Shown here one piece after another: positions 6,003-12,688 of a DNA stretch of 12,688 bases. A program made the translations under genes and the position numbers. The notes under the pieces are model-generated. The model was not told where the DNA came from. It saw nothing but the letters and a program-made list of their open reading frames with translations, and searched no databases. The stretch is from DASYML01 sp036399835. GTDB taxonomy: Bacteria > Acidobacteriota > Blastocatellia > Pyrinomonadales > Pyrinomonadaceae. How positions within the stretch are numbered: the first letter of the stretch is position 1; every line of letters starts with the position of its first letter. Where the stretch lies: NCBI GenBank assembly GCA_036399835.1, contig DASWMI010000073.1:1-12688 (forward strand), in the 5' to 3' direction.

Positions 6003-8012
6003 ATGCTGAGTTTATCGTCCACAACTTCGCGCGCCTCCCGCAGCCGTCAGCACAGGCTTTCTCTCGCAGCCTTGAGAGCCTGCGCGGTGGTCCTGGTCTG
6101 CGCCACGCTGCTTTCTGCACAGACGCGCGGCTGGCTCTGGCAGAACCCGCTGCCGCAGGGCAACGCGATCTTCGCCATCCGTTTTGATAAAGATAAGCAA
6201 CACGGGTGGGCCGTCGGCTCGGACGGCGCGATCCTCGGCACGGAGAATGGCGGCTTCGACTGGGAGGTCCAGCCCTCGCCCGTCACCTCTACGCTCTATG
6301 GCCTCTACGTCAAGGACAGGAAGAACGTGCTCGCGGTCGGGGCGCGCGGCGTCGTGCTGATGACCAAGAACGGCGGCGAGAAATGGACCATCAGGCAGAC
6401 AGGCAGCCGCGAGCATCTCTACAGCATCACGTTTGCGCCGGGCGATGCTCTGCACGGCTGGGCCGTCGGCACTCACGGCGTCATCCTGGCGACGAACGAT
6501 GGCGGCCTCAACTGGGCGCCGCAGTCGAACGAGACACGCGCGCACCTTTATTCAGTCTCCTTCGCGGACAAGAACATAGGCGCGGCGGTCGGTGATCGCG
6601 GCTCGCTTCTCGTCACGGATGACGGCGGCGCACACTGGAAGCGGTCTGAAGCGGGCGAACTGCCGCTGACGAGCATCAAGTTTATCTCTGTGAAGCATGC
6701 GGTCGCGGTCGGCTACGGTGGCCGCGTGCTGCGCACGGATGACGGCGGGGCAAACTGGACCAGCGTGGATGTCTTTTCGAGCACGGACCTCTTTTCAGTC
6801 TTCTTTACGGATGAGCGTCATGGCTGGGCCGCAGGCGATAGAGGCGTCGTGCTGATGACCGGCGATGGCGGGACGACCTGGCTCCCGGTCAATGTCAAGA
6901 CAGGTCCGCGACTCACGACGCTCTATTTCGCGGACCAGGAGACGGGCTGGGCCGCTGGCAGCGACGGGCTGGTCCTGCGCACAGACGACGGCGGCTTTGC
7001 CTGGCGGCGTTTGACAGAGGGCGGACGTGACGACCTGGCCGACATCTTTTTTCTGGATAACTCGCACGGGTGGGCCGTCGGTGCGCGCGGTCGCATTCTC
7101 TACACAGCTTCGGGCGGCGATAACTGGACCATACGGCCTTCAGGCACGGCGGCGCGCTTAAACGCCGTCACCTTTATCAACGAGAGGCTCGGCTGGATCG
7201 TCGGAGAGCGCGGCACTATCCTGCGCTCGAACAGCGGCGGCGTGACCTGGGCCGAAGTCAGGACGCCCGCCAGGGAAGACCTCCTCGGCGTGGATTTCGT
7301 CACACCTGAGCGGGGTTGGGCCGTCGGCTCGCGCGGCGCGATTCTCTACACGGAAGACGGCGGTGAGACCTGGCACTACCAGCAGTCGAAGACTCAAGCC
7401 TGGCTCGAAGACGTGCGCTTTACAGACCTCAAGCACGGCGTGGCGGTCGGCTCGCAGGGCACAATCCTGCGCACGGAGGACGGCGGCGAGACATGGAAGC
7501 AGGTCGAAGCAAACGTCAAGGAGTGGCTCTACGCGGTCGCCTTTGCGGACCAGCAATGCGGCTACGCCGTCGGCGAGAAGGGCATCATCCTGCGCACGCT
7601 GGACGGCGGCGCAACCTGGAAAGACCAGGAGAGCGGTATTCAGACTAACCTCTTCGCCGTCAGCGCCGCGACGCGCTTTGATGTCATCGTGGCGGGTGAC
7701 CAGGGCCGCGTCCTGCAAACCAGAGACGGCGGTCAAACATGGGAGATGCAAAGCAGCATCACTAGCGCGCCTCTCTACGCGGCCTCCTACAGAGGAGGCT
7801 CCGACGCCTGGATCGCAGGACGCGGCGGCGCTATCCTCCGCCGCACGGATACGGTCGCGACCATCAAAATTCCACGCCCCAAGCTGCCACCCTCGCTGCG
7901 CGGCGCTCCCAAACTTTCACCACAAAACACAGCCGAGACTCCCATCATCCTCGACGACGGGGACATCCCACGCGCCCTCCCGCCCGCCAAACGTCCACCC
8001 GAAAAACCTTAA
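6003..8012 (+). CDS. Exported protein with 14 YCF48/BNR-type beta-propeller repeats
   Basis: A 669-aa protein starting with a signal peptide: a basic n-region (SRASRSRQHR), a hydrophobic core LAALRACAVVLVCATLLSA, and probable cleavage after A39. Residues 68-617 are 14 repeats of about 41 residues on the pattern GWAVGxxGxILxTxDGGxxW. This is the YCF48/photosystem II assembly factor type repeat, which forms beta-propeller blades. Ycf48 itself has seven blades, so 14 repeats suggest two tandem propellers. The tail (618-669) is proline- and basic-rich with no domain seen. Propellers of this kind bind proteins or carbohydrates; neither partner nor reaction can be read here, and the phototrophic name should not be taken as function. 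In-frame upstream starts (TTG 5940, ATG 5964) are open; 6003 is preferred because it gives a normal-length signal peptide, but no start has a clear ribosome site. The amidohydrolase follows after 36 nt. Confidence 0.85.
   Translation: MLSLSSTTSRASRSRQHRLSLAALRACAVVLVCATLLSAQTRGWLWQNPLPQGNAIFAIRFDKDKQHGWAVGSDGAILGTENGGFDWEVQPSPVTSTLYGLYVKDRKNVLAVGARGVVLMTKNGGEKWTIRQTGSREHLYSITFAPGDALHGWAVGTHGVILATNDGGLNWAPQSNETRAHLYSVSFADKNIGAAVGDRGSLLVTDDGGAHWKRSEAGELPLTSIKFISVKHAVAVGYGGRVLRTDDGGANWTSVDVFSSTDLFSVFFTDERHGWAAGDRGVVLMTGDGGTTWLPVNVKTGPRLTTLYFADQETGWAAGSDGLVLRTDDGGFAWRRLTEGGRDDLADIFFLDNSHGWAVGARGRILYTASGGDNWTIRPSGTAARLNAVTFINERLGWIVGERGTILRSNSGGVTWAEVRTPAREDLLGVDFVTPERGWAVGSRGAILYTEDGGETWHYQQSKTQAWLEDVRFTDLKHGVAVGSQGTILRTEDGGETWKQVEANVKEWLYAVAFADQQCGYAVGEKGIILRTLDGGATWKDQESGIQTNLFAVSAATRFDVIVAGDQGRVLQTRDGGQTWEMQSSITSAPLYAASYRGGSDAWIAGRGGAILRRTDTVATIKIPRPKLPPSLRGAPKLSPQNTAETPIILDDGDIPRALPPAKRPPEKP
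6204..7853 (+). repeat. Array of 14 protein-level YCF48 repeats
   Basis: Each unit of roughly 41 codons carries the core AVGxxGxIL-T-DGG-W. By eye the units begin with GWAVGSDGAIL, VLAVGARGVVL, GWAVGTHGVIL, GAAVGDRGSLL, AVAVGYGGRVL, GWAAGDRGVVL, GWAAGSDGLVL, GWAVGARGRIL, GWIVGERGTIL, GWAVGSRGAIL, GVAVGSQGTIL, GYAVGEKGIIL, VIVAGDQGRVL and AWIAGRGGAIL. Units have diverged at the base level, so this is an old duplication array. The last unit lacks the DGG-W end, as expected where the N-terminal strand could close the ring. Confidence 0.85.
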
Positions 8013-8048
8013 ACGCTTTTCATTTTCATCTTATAGAGGTCTGACATC

Positions 8049-9296
8049 ATGAAAAAGTTTCTCTGGCTCGTCGTTCTCTTGATCGGTCTGTGGGAGGTGA
8101 CGGCGCGGGCGCAGGTGACGGTCATCAGGGCGGGTAAGCTGGTTGACCCCGAGGCTGGGACGGTGGCGACCAATCAGGTCATCATCATTGAAGGCGGAAA
8201 AATCAGGGCCATCGGCGCGCGGCTGGAGATACCTGCGGGCGCGACCGTGATTGATCTCTCCGGTTCGACTGTGCTGCCGGGTCTCTTCGATTGTCACACG
8301 CACATGCTGACGACCTGGAGGCCGAGCACGGGACTCAACCCGACGGCGGAAGGGCTGCTGCCGACGAGCCTTCGCACGCTTCAGGGAGTAGTCAACGCGC
8401 GCGGGATGCTCGAATCTGGATTCACGACGATTCGAGATGTCGGCAACGCCCCTGATTATTCGGACACCTCCTTGCGCAGCGCGATTGAATCCGGTTGGAT
8501 TCCTGGTCCAACCATCATCAACGCGGGCAAAATCATCACGCCCTTCGGCGGCCAGTGGAGGATGCGGCCCGGCAGGCCCAACGTCTTCGATACGGAATAC
8601 ATCTTCGCCGACACGCGCGACGAGATGAAGAGGGCCGTGCGCGAGAACATTTATTACGGAGCCAAGGTCATTAAGATTGTCGTCAACGGGTTGGGAGGCG
8701 CTTACAGGTATTCGGTCGAAGACATCAGGTATCTCGTCGAAGAAGCGGCGCGGTCCGGTTTTAAGGTGGCGGCTCATTGCAATTCGGATGAGGATGCGCG
8801 CAACGCCATCTCAGGCGGCGTGGCCTCCATAGAGCACGGCGAAGGGATGACGGAAGAGACGCTCGAACTGGCGAAGAAGGCTGGCGTCGTACTGGTCGGG
8901 ACAGATTTTCCAGAAGGTCTGGCGAAGGAGCAGGGCTACCCTGCGGCGATGGCTCCGCAGTTTTTGGCTCGCTTAAAGCGCGCGTACAAGGTAGGCGCGC
9001 CGATGGCCTTCGGGACAGACGTACTACTGACAACTCCTGAGAAGAGTCGCGGCGCTTATGCGCTCGACTTTCTTGAGGACTATGTGCTGGTTGGGATGCG
9101 CCCGGCAGAGATTCTGCGGCTGATGACGATTAACTCGGCGCGGCTGCTCGGCGTGGAGAAAGTGCGCGGCGCGATCAGGCCCGGGATGGCCGCAGACATT
9201 ATTGCCACGCCCGAAAATCCGCTCGACAATATCATGGCGCTCAAACAGGTGAGCTTTGTGATGAAGGACGGAAAAGTTTTCAGACAAAACAGGTAA
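8049..9296 (+). CDS. Exported metal-dependent amidohydrolase
   Basis: A 415-aa member of the amidohydrolase superfamily, nearest to imidazolonepropionase-like/prolidase-like enzymes. A signal peptide (MKKFLWLVVLLIGLWEVTARA, likely cleaved after A21) places it outside the cytoplasm. The TIM-barrel metal site is complete: H83 and H85 in DCHTHM, probable carboxylated lysine K209 in AKVIKIVVNG, H243 in VAAHCNSDEDA, H263 in SIEHGEGM and D324 in AFGTDVLL, which suggests a two-metal centre. The small beta domain flanks it (start IRAGKLVDPEAG, end PGMAADIIATPENPL). Relatives hydrolyse cyclic amides, dipeptides with C-terminal proline or other residues, or aryl phosphates; the substrate cannot be decided by reading. 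The start is supported by AGAGGT at 8035-8040, 8 nt before the ATG. It lies 36 nt after the propeller gene, so the two are probably co-transcribed. Confidence 0.9.
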   Translation: MKKFLWLVVLLIGLWEVTARAQVTVIRAGKLVDPEAGTVATNQVIIIEGGKIRAIGARLEIPAGATVIDLSGSTVLPGLFDCHTHMLTTWRPSTGLNPTAEGLLPTSLRTLQGVVNARGMLESGFTTIRDVGNAPDYSDTSLRSAIESGWIPGPTIINAGKIITPFGGQWRMRPGRPNVFDTEYIFADTRDEMKRAVRENIYYGAKVIKIVVNGLGGAYRYSVEDIRYLVEEAARSGFKVAAHCNSDEDARNAISGGVASIEHGEGMTEETLELAKKAGVVLVGTDFPEGLAKEQGYPAAMAPQFLARLKRAYKVGAPMAFGTDVLLTTPEKSRGAYALDFLEDYVLVGMRPAEILRLMTINSARLLGVEKVRGAIRPGMAADIIATPENPLDNIMALKQVSFVMKDGKVFRQNR

Positions 9297-9413
9297 AGCT
9301 TTAAGCAGCCGGAGGCCGTGCGAGCCATGCGGGGCCGATGCCTCAAAAGCTCTCCTTTTATCATTGTCCGTCCGGGTCTGGCAGTCCGGCATGCGCTCGC
9401 AATTTGGATTTGT

Positions 9414-9419
9414 TATATT
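9414..9419 (+). promoter_or_regulatory. Promoter -10-like element TATATT upstream of the Crp/Fnr-type gene
   Basis: TATATT sits 30 nt before the regulator's ATG inside a 153-nt gap that otherwise shows no gene. No convincing -35 is visible at the right distance, which would be usual for an activated or alternative promoter but also fits chance. The surrounding AT-rich run AATTTGGATTTGTTATATTG contrasts with the GC-rich genes. Confidence 0.4.
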
Positions 9420-9435
9420 GTGTCTCTGAGATTAC

Positions 9436-9440
9436 AGGAG
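9436..9440 (+). promoter_or_regulatory. Ribosome binding site AGGAG deciding the Crp/Fnr start
   Basis: AGGAG ends 9 nt before the ATG at 9450, and fixes the start there. The reading frame is open further upstream (to 9318), but that stretch lacks a ribosome site and contains the promoter-like element. Confidence 0.7.
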
Positions 9441-9449
9441 AGAAGTCCG

Positions 9450-10163
9450 ATGTCCACACACGATCCGGCGCAGCGAGAAGTTGGGAATCGGCTGCTGTCG
9501 AAGTTGACGGGCGAAGAACTTGAAGCCTTAGGTCCTCACATGCAGCAGGTCTCGCTGGCGCACGCCGAGCCGCTCATCTTGCCGCAAGAGCCGGTTCGCC
9601 ACGTCTATTTTCCGATTAACGCATTGGCTTCGCTAGTCACGATTCTGGAAGACGGCTCGACGGTTGAAGCAGGCTCTGTGGGCCGCGAAGGGATGGTCGG
9701 CATCCCTGTTTTGCTCAACGCCGGAATGACCCCTATGCAGACGCTCGTGCAGATTCCGGGCGAGGCCATAAAGATTAAAGCGGAAGCCATCAAGGCGGAA
9801 TTCGACAAGGGCGGCCAGCTACATAATCTACTGAACCGCTATGTTCACACGCTCTTTGTCGTCGGCTCTCAATCCGCCGCGTGCTATCGCCGTCATCATA
9901 TAGAAGCCAGGCTGGCTAGATGGCTCTTGATGAGCAGCGACGGTGTGGCGTCGTGCCAGTTGGCACTGACGCAGGAGTTTCTCGCCACGATGCTCGGCGT
10001 CAGGCGCTCCGGAGTCACGGAGGCCGCCCTTAATCTTCAGAACGACGGCTTGATTACATATAACAGGGGTCGCGTCCATATTCTTGAGCGAGAGAGACTG
10101 GAAGAGTGCGCCTGCGAGTGTTACCGCATGGTGCGAGATGAGTATGAACGCCTCTTGGGCTAA
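9450..10163 (+). CDS. Crp/Fnr-family transcriptional regulator
   Basis: A 237-aa DNA-binding regulator. Residues about 15-140 form the cupin-like effector domain (VYFPINALASLVTILEDG, then VEAGSVGREGMVGIPVLL). The long dimerisation helix follows (CYRRHHIEARLARWLLMSSD, about 145-164), then a winged helix-turn-helix (LTQEFLATMLGVRRSGVTEA, 173-192, with wing LITYNRGRVHIL). The phosphate-binding cassette of cAMP receptors (FGE...RSA type) is not preserved; GREGMVGIPVLLNAGMTPMQ stands in its place, so cyclic-nucleotide binding is doubtful. The N-terminal Fe-S cysteines of FNR are absent, but a C-x-C-x-C cluster (C220, C222, C224) occurs near the C-terminus. This subtype, with YFP and GREGM signatures, is common in soil bacteria and its ligand is unknown to me. 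Targets are unknown; the adjacent exported genes are candidates. Confidence 0.9.
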   Translation: MSTHDPAQREVGNRLLSKLTGEELEALGPHMQQVSLAHAEPLILPQEPVRHVYFPINALASLVTILEDGSTVEAGSVGREGMVGIPVLLNAGMTPMQTLVQIPGEAIKIKAEAIKAEFDKGGQLHNLLNRYVHTLFVVGSQSAACYRRHHIEARLARWLLMSSDGVASCQLALTQEFLATMLGVRRSGVTEAALNLQNDGLITYNRGRVHILERERLEECACECYRMVRDEYERLLG

Positions 10164-10184
10164 AGCCCTCGGACGCTTTAGCTC
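10157..10184 (+). other. Hairpin at the end of the Crp/Fnr-type gene
   Basis: GCTAAAGC (10159-10166) pairs perfectly with GCTTTAGC (10175-10182) around an 8-nt loop, and can extend by a G-U and a G-C pair. The same left arm can instead form a tight stem GGGCT/AGCCC (10157-10161 with 10164-10168). The stop codon TAA is inside the stem. No T-tract follows, so a classical intrinsic terminator is unlikely; an mRNA end-protecting or dispersed-repeat structure is possible. Confidence 0.5.
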
Positions 10185-10206
10185 CTCACCGCGCGCTTCA
10201 TCAGCG

Positions 10207-10210
10207 AGGA
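10207..10210 (+). promoter_or_regulatory. Ribosome binding site AGGA favouring a TTG start
   Basis: AGGA ends 5 nt before TTG 10216, which would begin a compact signal peptide. The competing ATG at 10144 has only GAG upstream and overlaps the regulator gene. Confidence 0.45.
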
Positions 10211-10215
10211 CAGCA

Positions 10216-11187
10216 TTGATTAATAAGGCTTTGCTTTTGACGGTCTGCGCGGCTCTGGTCGCGCTCCTCCCGGCGGCCCCCTCGCTGGCCCAACAGCCTG
10301 AGTCCGATGAGGTCGTCAAGGTCAATACTGATCTGGTCGTCCTGGATGCGCAGGTCATCAATAAGAAGACGGGCCAGCCGGTCGCCGATCTCAAACGCGA
10401 GGATTTCGAGCTTTACGAGGATGGCATCAAACAGGAGATACGTTATTTTAGCCGCGACGAATTGCCGCTCTCGATAATGCTCTTGCTCGATGTCAGCGGG
10501 AGCGTGCGCCCGATTATTGAACAGATAGGCGAAGGCGCGCTCAATGCCCTGCAAAGGCTCAAGCCGCAGGATGAAGTCGCGGTCATGGCTTTCGCGACCA
10601 GGGCCGAGCTGGTCCAGGACTTTACCAGAGATAGAAAGCTCATCGCGGAGAAAATCAGGGCAGCCAGCAAGCTCGACTACATCGGCAACGGAACGTATTT
10701 GAGCGAGGCCCTCTTTGAAGCGGCGGTCCACATGCCCGTCGCTGCCAATCCTTCGAGCCGCAGGGTCGTGATTGTCGTGACGGATAACATCGCTCCGCTC
10801 GGCGACAAAGAGACTGTGCAAAGGACCATGACCGAGTTGTTTGAATCGGGAAGCGTGGTCTATGGCCTGATTGTCCGGGCCGCGCTCGGCAAGCTCGCCA
10901 ACGTTCTGACCTTCGGATTGATACGCGGCGTCAAGACCTTTAGCGAGCAGACCGGCGGCGAGATTATCAATGCCGATAAGAAGGAGGTGGACGACAAGCT
11001 CTCCGAGATGGTCTCGCACCTGCGCACAAGATATAGCCTCGGCTATATCCCATCAAACACGAAAGAGGACGACAGGCTGCGTCGTCTACAGCTCAAGCTG
11101 ACTCCAGCCGCGCTTGGCCGCAAAGGCAAAGTCAAGATGGCCGTCACGACGCGGCAGGGCTATTACTTCCGCCGCCGCAAAGCTTAA
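10216..11187 (+). CDS. Exported VWFA-domain protein (acidobacterial VWFA-related type)
   Basis: From the TTG start this is a 323-aa protein beginning with an ideal signal peptide (MINKALLLTVCAALVALLPA, cleavage near SLAQQ). Residues about 35-80 are the typical preceding segment, VNTDLVVLDAQVINKKTG then LKREDFELYEDGIKQEI. The von Willebrand factor A domain follows, with the metal-ion-dependent adhesion site DVSGS (D92, S94, S96), T160 in GNGTYL and D190 in VVTDN, so metal-dependent ligand binding is plausible. The C-terminal SLGYIPSN and GYYFRRR motifs are characteristic of the acidobacterial VWFA-related family, whose function is unknown. The start is uncertain: in-frame ATGs at 10138 and 10144 would overlap the regulator gene by about 20 nt and lengthen the n-region by 24-26 residues. 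The TTG is preferred because of AGGA at spacing 5 and the hairpin at 10157-10184. Confidence 0.85.
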   Translation: MINKALLLTVCAALVALLPAAPSLAQQPESDEVVKVNTDLVVLDAQVINKKTGQPVADLKREDFELYEDGIKQEIRYFSRDELPLSIMLLLDVSGSVRPIIEQIGEGALNALQRLKPQDEVAVMAFATRAELVQDFTRDRKLIAEKIRAASKLDYIGNGTYLSEALFEAAVHMPVAANPSSRRVVIVVTDNIAPLGDKETVQRTMTELFESGSVVYGLIVRAALGKLANVLTFGLIRGVKTFSEQTGGEIINADKKEVDDKLSEMVSHLRTRYSLGYIPSNTKEDDRLRRLQLKLTPAALGRKGKVKMAVTTRQGYYFRRRKA

Positions 11188-11279
11188 AAGAGCAGAGAGA
11201 GAGCGCGCGCTGCCCGAAGACTCTGCGACTCGAATTTATCAACGCGCCTGTCAAACTTGCTCCAACTGAGAGGAAATCA

Positions 11280-11957
11280 ATGAAAGTTTTTTTAATCTTC
11301 ACCCTGTTCATGCAGTTGCTTGCTCCGGCTGTGGTCCAGACGGGCGCGCAAACTGGTCCAGACCTCCTGGTCGTCAGCTTTAGCTGGGAAAAATACAGGC
11401 AGAGACCTACGGACGAATCGGTGGACATTATGAATCGTCCGAGCGCGAATTCTACGCGCCTGCCGGGTGAACCAACAGAGCCTGAGAGCATGCAGCGGAC
11501 GAGAGAGATTTCGGGCCGCAGCTCGGAGATGAGGGGAGTCGAGCAGCAGGCCACGCGCAGCGCAACGCAGCCGCACGAGAGCTACATCTATCGCGCTAAG
11601 GTTAAAAACACCGGCACGAAACAGGTCAAGGCTGTCTACTGGCAATACGAGATTAATGCAAGCGAGAATCCGCTTGATTCCTCCGTCCGGCAGTTCTTTT
11701 GCACACAGAGCATCAAGCCGGATGAGAATAAAGAACTGAAAGTGTTAAGCCCCCTGTCTCCGACGAAGGTTGTCAACGTCGCGGGCGCAGGCAAAAAGCC
11801 CGAAAAGAGTTCCGGCGAAAAGGTCGTCATCAATCGCATAGAGTACACGGACGGCTCAGCCTGGCAGCGTGAAGGATGGGTCAACAACACGTCGAAGTCC
11901 GTGCTCGCGGATGACTCAAAGCAGAAAGCCCTGAGCGGCAAATGCACGGGGCTTTAA
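11280..11957 (+). CDS. Secreted protein of unknown function (225 aa)
   Basis: A signal peptide (MKVFLIFTLFMQLLAPAVVQ, cleavage near TGAQT) leads to a short conserved-looking segment PDLLVVSFSWEKYRQ. A low-complexity, Ser/Arg/Glu-rich linker follows (about 45-98), then a beta-rich domain: YIYRAKVKNTGTKQVKAVYW, QFFCTQSIKPDENKELKV, KVVNVAGA, VVINRIEYTDGSAWQREGW. The pattern KVKNTGxKxVKAVYW followed by KPxExK resembles Ig/fibronectin-like domains of exported proteins. Two cysteines remain after processing (C141 and C222) and could form a disulfide. I have seen similar proteins in Acidobacteria, but no function is known to me. AGGA at 11271-11274, 5 nt before the ATG, supports the start. It lies 92 nt after the VWFA gene with no obvious promoter or terminator between, so the two may share a transcript. 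Confidence 0.75.
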   Translation: MKVFLIFTLFMQLLAPAVVQTGAQTGPDLLVVSFSWEKYRQRPTDESVDIMNRPSANSTRLPGEPTEPESMQRTREISGRSSEMRGVEQQATRSATQPHESYIYRAKVKNTGTKQVKAVYWQYEINASENPLDSSVRQFFCTQSIKPDENKELKVLSPLSPTKVVNVAGAGKKPEKSSGEKVVINRIEYTDGSAWQREGWVNNTSKSVLADDSKQKALSGKCTGL

Positions 11958-12008
11958 ACGCGCGACCTCGAAACCGGCAAGCGAGCGCGGGCGCAAGGCT
12001 ACTGCTTC

Positions 12009-12688
12009 TTATCTGGCATCGTCGCGCATCAGCTTGAGCATCCCTGCGGCGGTCTTGACGGCCTCTTCGTAGACAACATCGTGGCTGATAATTCCCAGCT
12101 CTCGACCGAGCAACAGGGCCTCGCTCCTGTTCCTCACGGGCAGGACACGCGCGCCGCGCATTTGATCGCCGAGGCTGGCGCGAGATTCCAGGTAAAGCCC
12201 ATCCGAGCTGCGCTGGACCACAAAGCTTGCGCCCGCCCCGCTCAACATCTTTAGCTCGACCGAGGCGAGCCGCCCCGGTTTCATCTCAGGCCGCTCGACG
12301 CTCTTGAATTCAAGCTCTATGCGGCCTCCCTTTTTCTCCATCAAGATTGAATGCGTCTCCTCTTTTTCGGCGCGGGCCGGAAGGGTTGCGCTGGTCCAGC
12401 CGAGACGGCTCGCCAGCCAGCCCGCGAGGATGAGGGCCTGCGGCGCAATCGCTCCCGCGTCTCCCAAGGCAGCGACAAACTCTATACGCACGCTATTGAT
12501 TGCATCCAGCGCGGCGCGATATTCCTCTACATCGTAGAAGCCCGCCAGGAGCGCGCGCCAGGATGTCAGGCGCGACCAGTTGAAGTCGCTAAACGCGACA
12601 CGTTCTGCGCGTGCGTGTGCTAATAGCTGGTCCAGCGTGAGCAGGTCTTCGTGCGGGCTGCTGAAGTGGTTGGAATCAAAGACGACGC
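12009..12688 (-). CDS. opcA: OpcA, glucose-6-phosphate dehydrogenase assembly protein (C-terminal part)
   Basis: The gene runs leftwards from beyond the right edge; 225 C-terminal residues are visible and the frame is open to the edge, so the GTG at 12491 is not the real start. Recognisable OpcA signatures are VVFDSNHFSS near the visible N-end and FSDFNWSRLTSWRALLAGFY (visible residues 32-51). A domain with PQALILAGWLASRLGW, an ELEFKS-type strand and a helical end YEEAVKTAAGMLKLM follows. OpcA is needed for full assembly or activity of the G6PDH tetramer in cyanobacteria and is conserved in actinobacteria, so it acts in the oxidative pentose phosphate pathway in the cytoplasm. Its usual partner gene, zwf, would be expected just outside the window. 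It converges on the secreted-protein gene with a 51-nt gap in which I see no clear terminator. Confidence 0.85.
   Translation of the reverse strand, partial: VVFDSNHFSSPHEDLLTLDQLLAHARAERVAFSDFNWSRLTSWRALLAGFYDVEEYRAALDAINSVRIEFVAALGDAGAIAPQALILAGWLASRLGWTSATLPARAEKEETHSILMEKKGGRIELEFKSVERPEMKPGRLASVELKMLSGAGASFVVQRSSDGLYLESRASLGDQMRGARVLPVRNRSEALLLGRELGIISHDVVYEEAVKTAAGMLKLMRDDAR

Noticed and set aside
7158..7751. Open frame of 197 codons on the - strand under the propeller repeats
   Set aside because: Its apparent repeats simply mirror the YCF48 repeats of the + strand gene.
9297..9449. Possible small gene or riboswitch in the 153-nt gap before the regulator
   Set aside because: The open frame here is only an upstream extension of the regulator without a ribosome site, and I could not find a conserved riboswitch-like fold.
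10201..11019. Open frame of 272 codons on the - strand opposite the VWFA gene
   Set aside because: The + strand frame has a signal peptide and metal-site motif; the antisense reading shows no family features.
11958..12008. Bidirectional terminator between the convergent genes
   Set aside because: Only scattered GCGCG-type complementarity was visible, without a clean stem and T-tract on either strand.

Overview
The window looks like chromosomal DNA of a high-GC, Gram-negative-type bacterium, most likely an acidobacterium (Blastocatellia-like). This is inferred from the acidobacterial-type VWFA protein, a small secreted protein of a kind I associate with that group, TPR and YCF48-repeat exported proteins, and an OpcA homologue. 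No taxonomic marker gene (rRNA, ribosomal protein) is present, so the assignment is tentative. Coding density is high. Nine genes lie on the + strand and one, at the right edge, on the - strand. No gene-free stretch exceeds about 155 bases. I saw no tRNA, rRNA, CRISPR array, insertion sequence or integrase.

Left part (1-5215): a TPR protein whose 5' end lies outside the window, then a Rad50/SbcC-like SMC ATPase (34-nt gap), then RNase HI (42-nt gap). The last two make a plausible DNA/RNA-DNA hybrid maintenance pair. No SbcD/Mre11 nuclease is next to the ATPase, and its mid-protein cysteines are spaced C-x6-C rather than as the usual zinc hook CxxC. A small GATGAGGGATGA-type inverted repeat spans the ATPase-RNase H junction and is read into both proteins' tails.

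Middle part (5216-9296): a solitary Uma2-family PD-(D/E)XK protein, then a promoter-like TATAAT, then an exported protein built from 14 YCF48/BNR-type beta-propeller repeats, followed 36 nt later by an exported metal-dependent amidohydrolase, probably in the same transcript.

Right part (9297-12688): a Crp/Fnr-type regulator with its own -10-like element, an exported VWFA-domain protein, and an exported 225-aa protein of unknown function. Convergent to these, on the - strand, is the C-terminal part of OpcA, the glucose-6-phosphate dehydrogenase assembly protein. Four of the five + strand genes between 6003 and 11957 encode signal peptides, so this half of the window is largely envelope or secreted functions, with the Crp/Fnr protein as the only visible regulator.

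I do not see a clearly new defence or mobile system. The best candidates for a second look are the SMC/RNase H pair with its unusual hook, the 14-repeat double-propeller protein, the histidine-rich TPR protein, and an over-represented 9-base palindromic word (CTGGWCCAG, eight copies found by eye).
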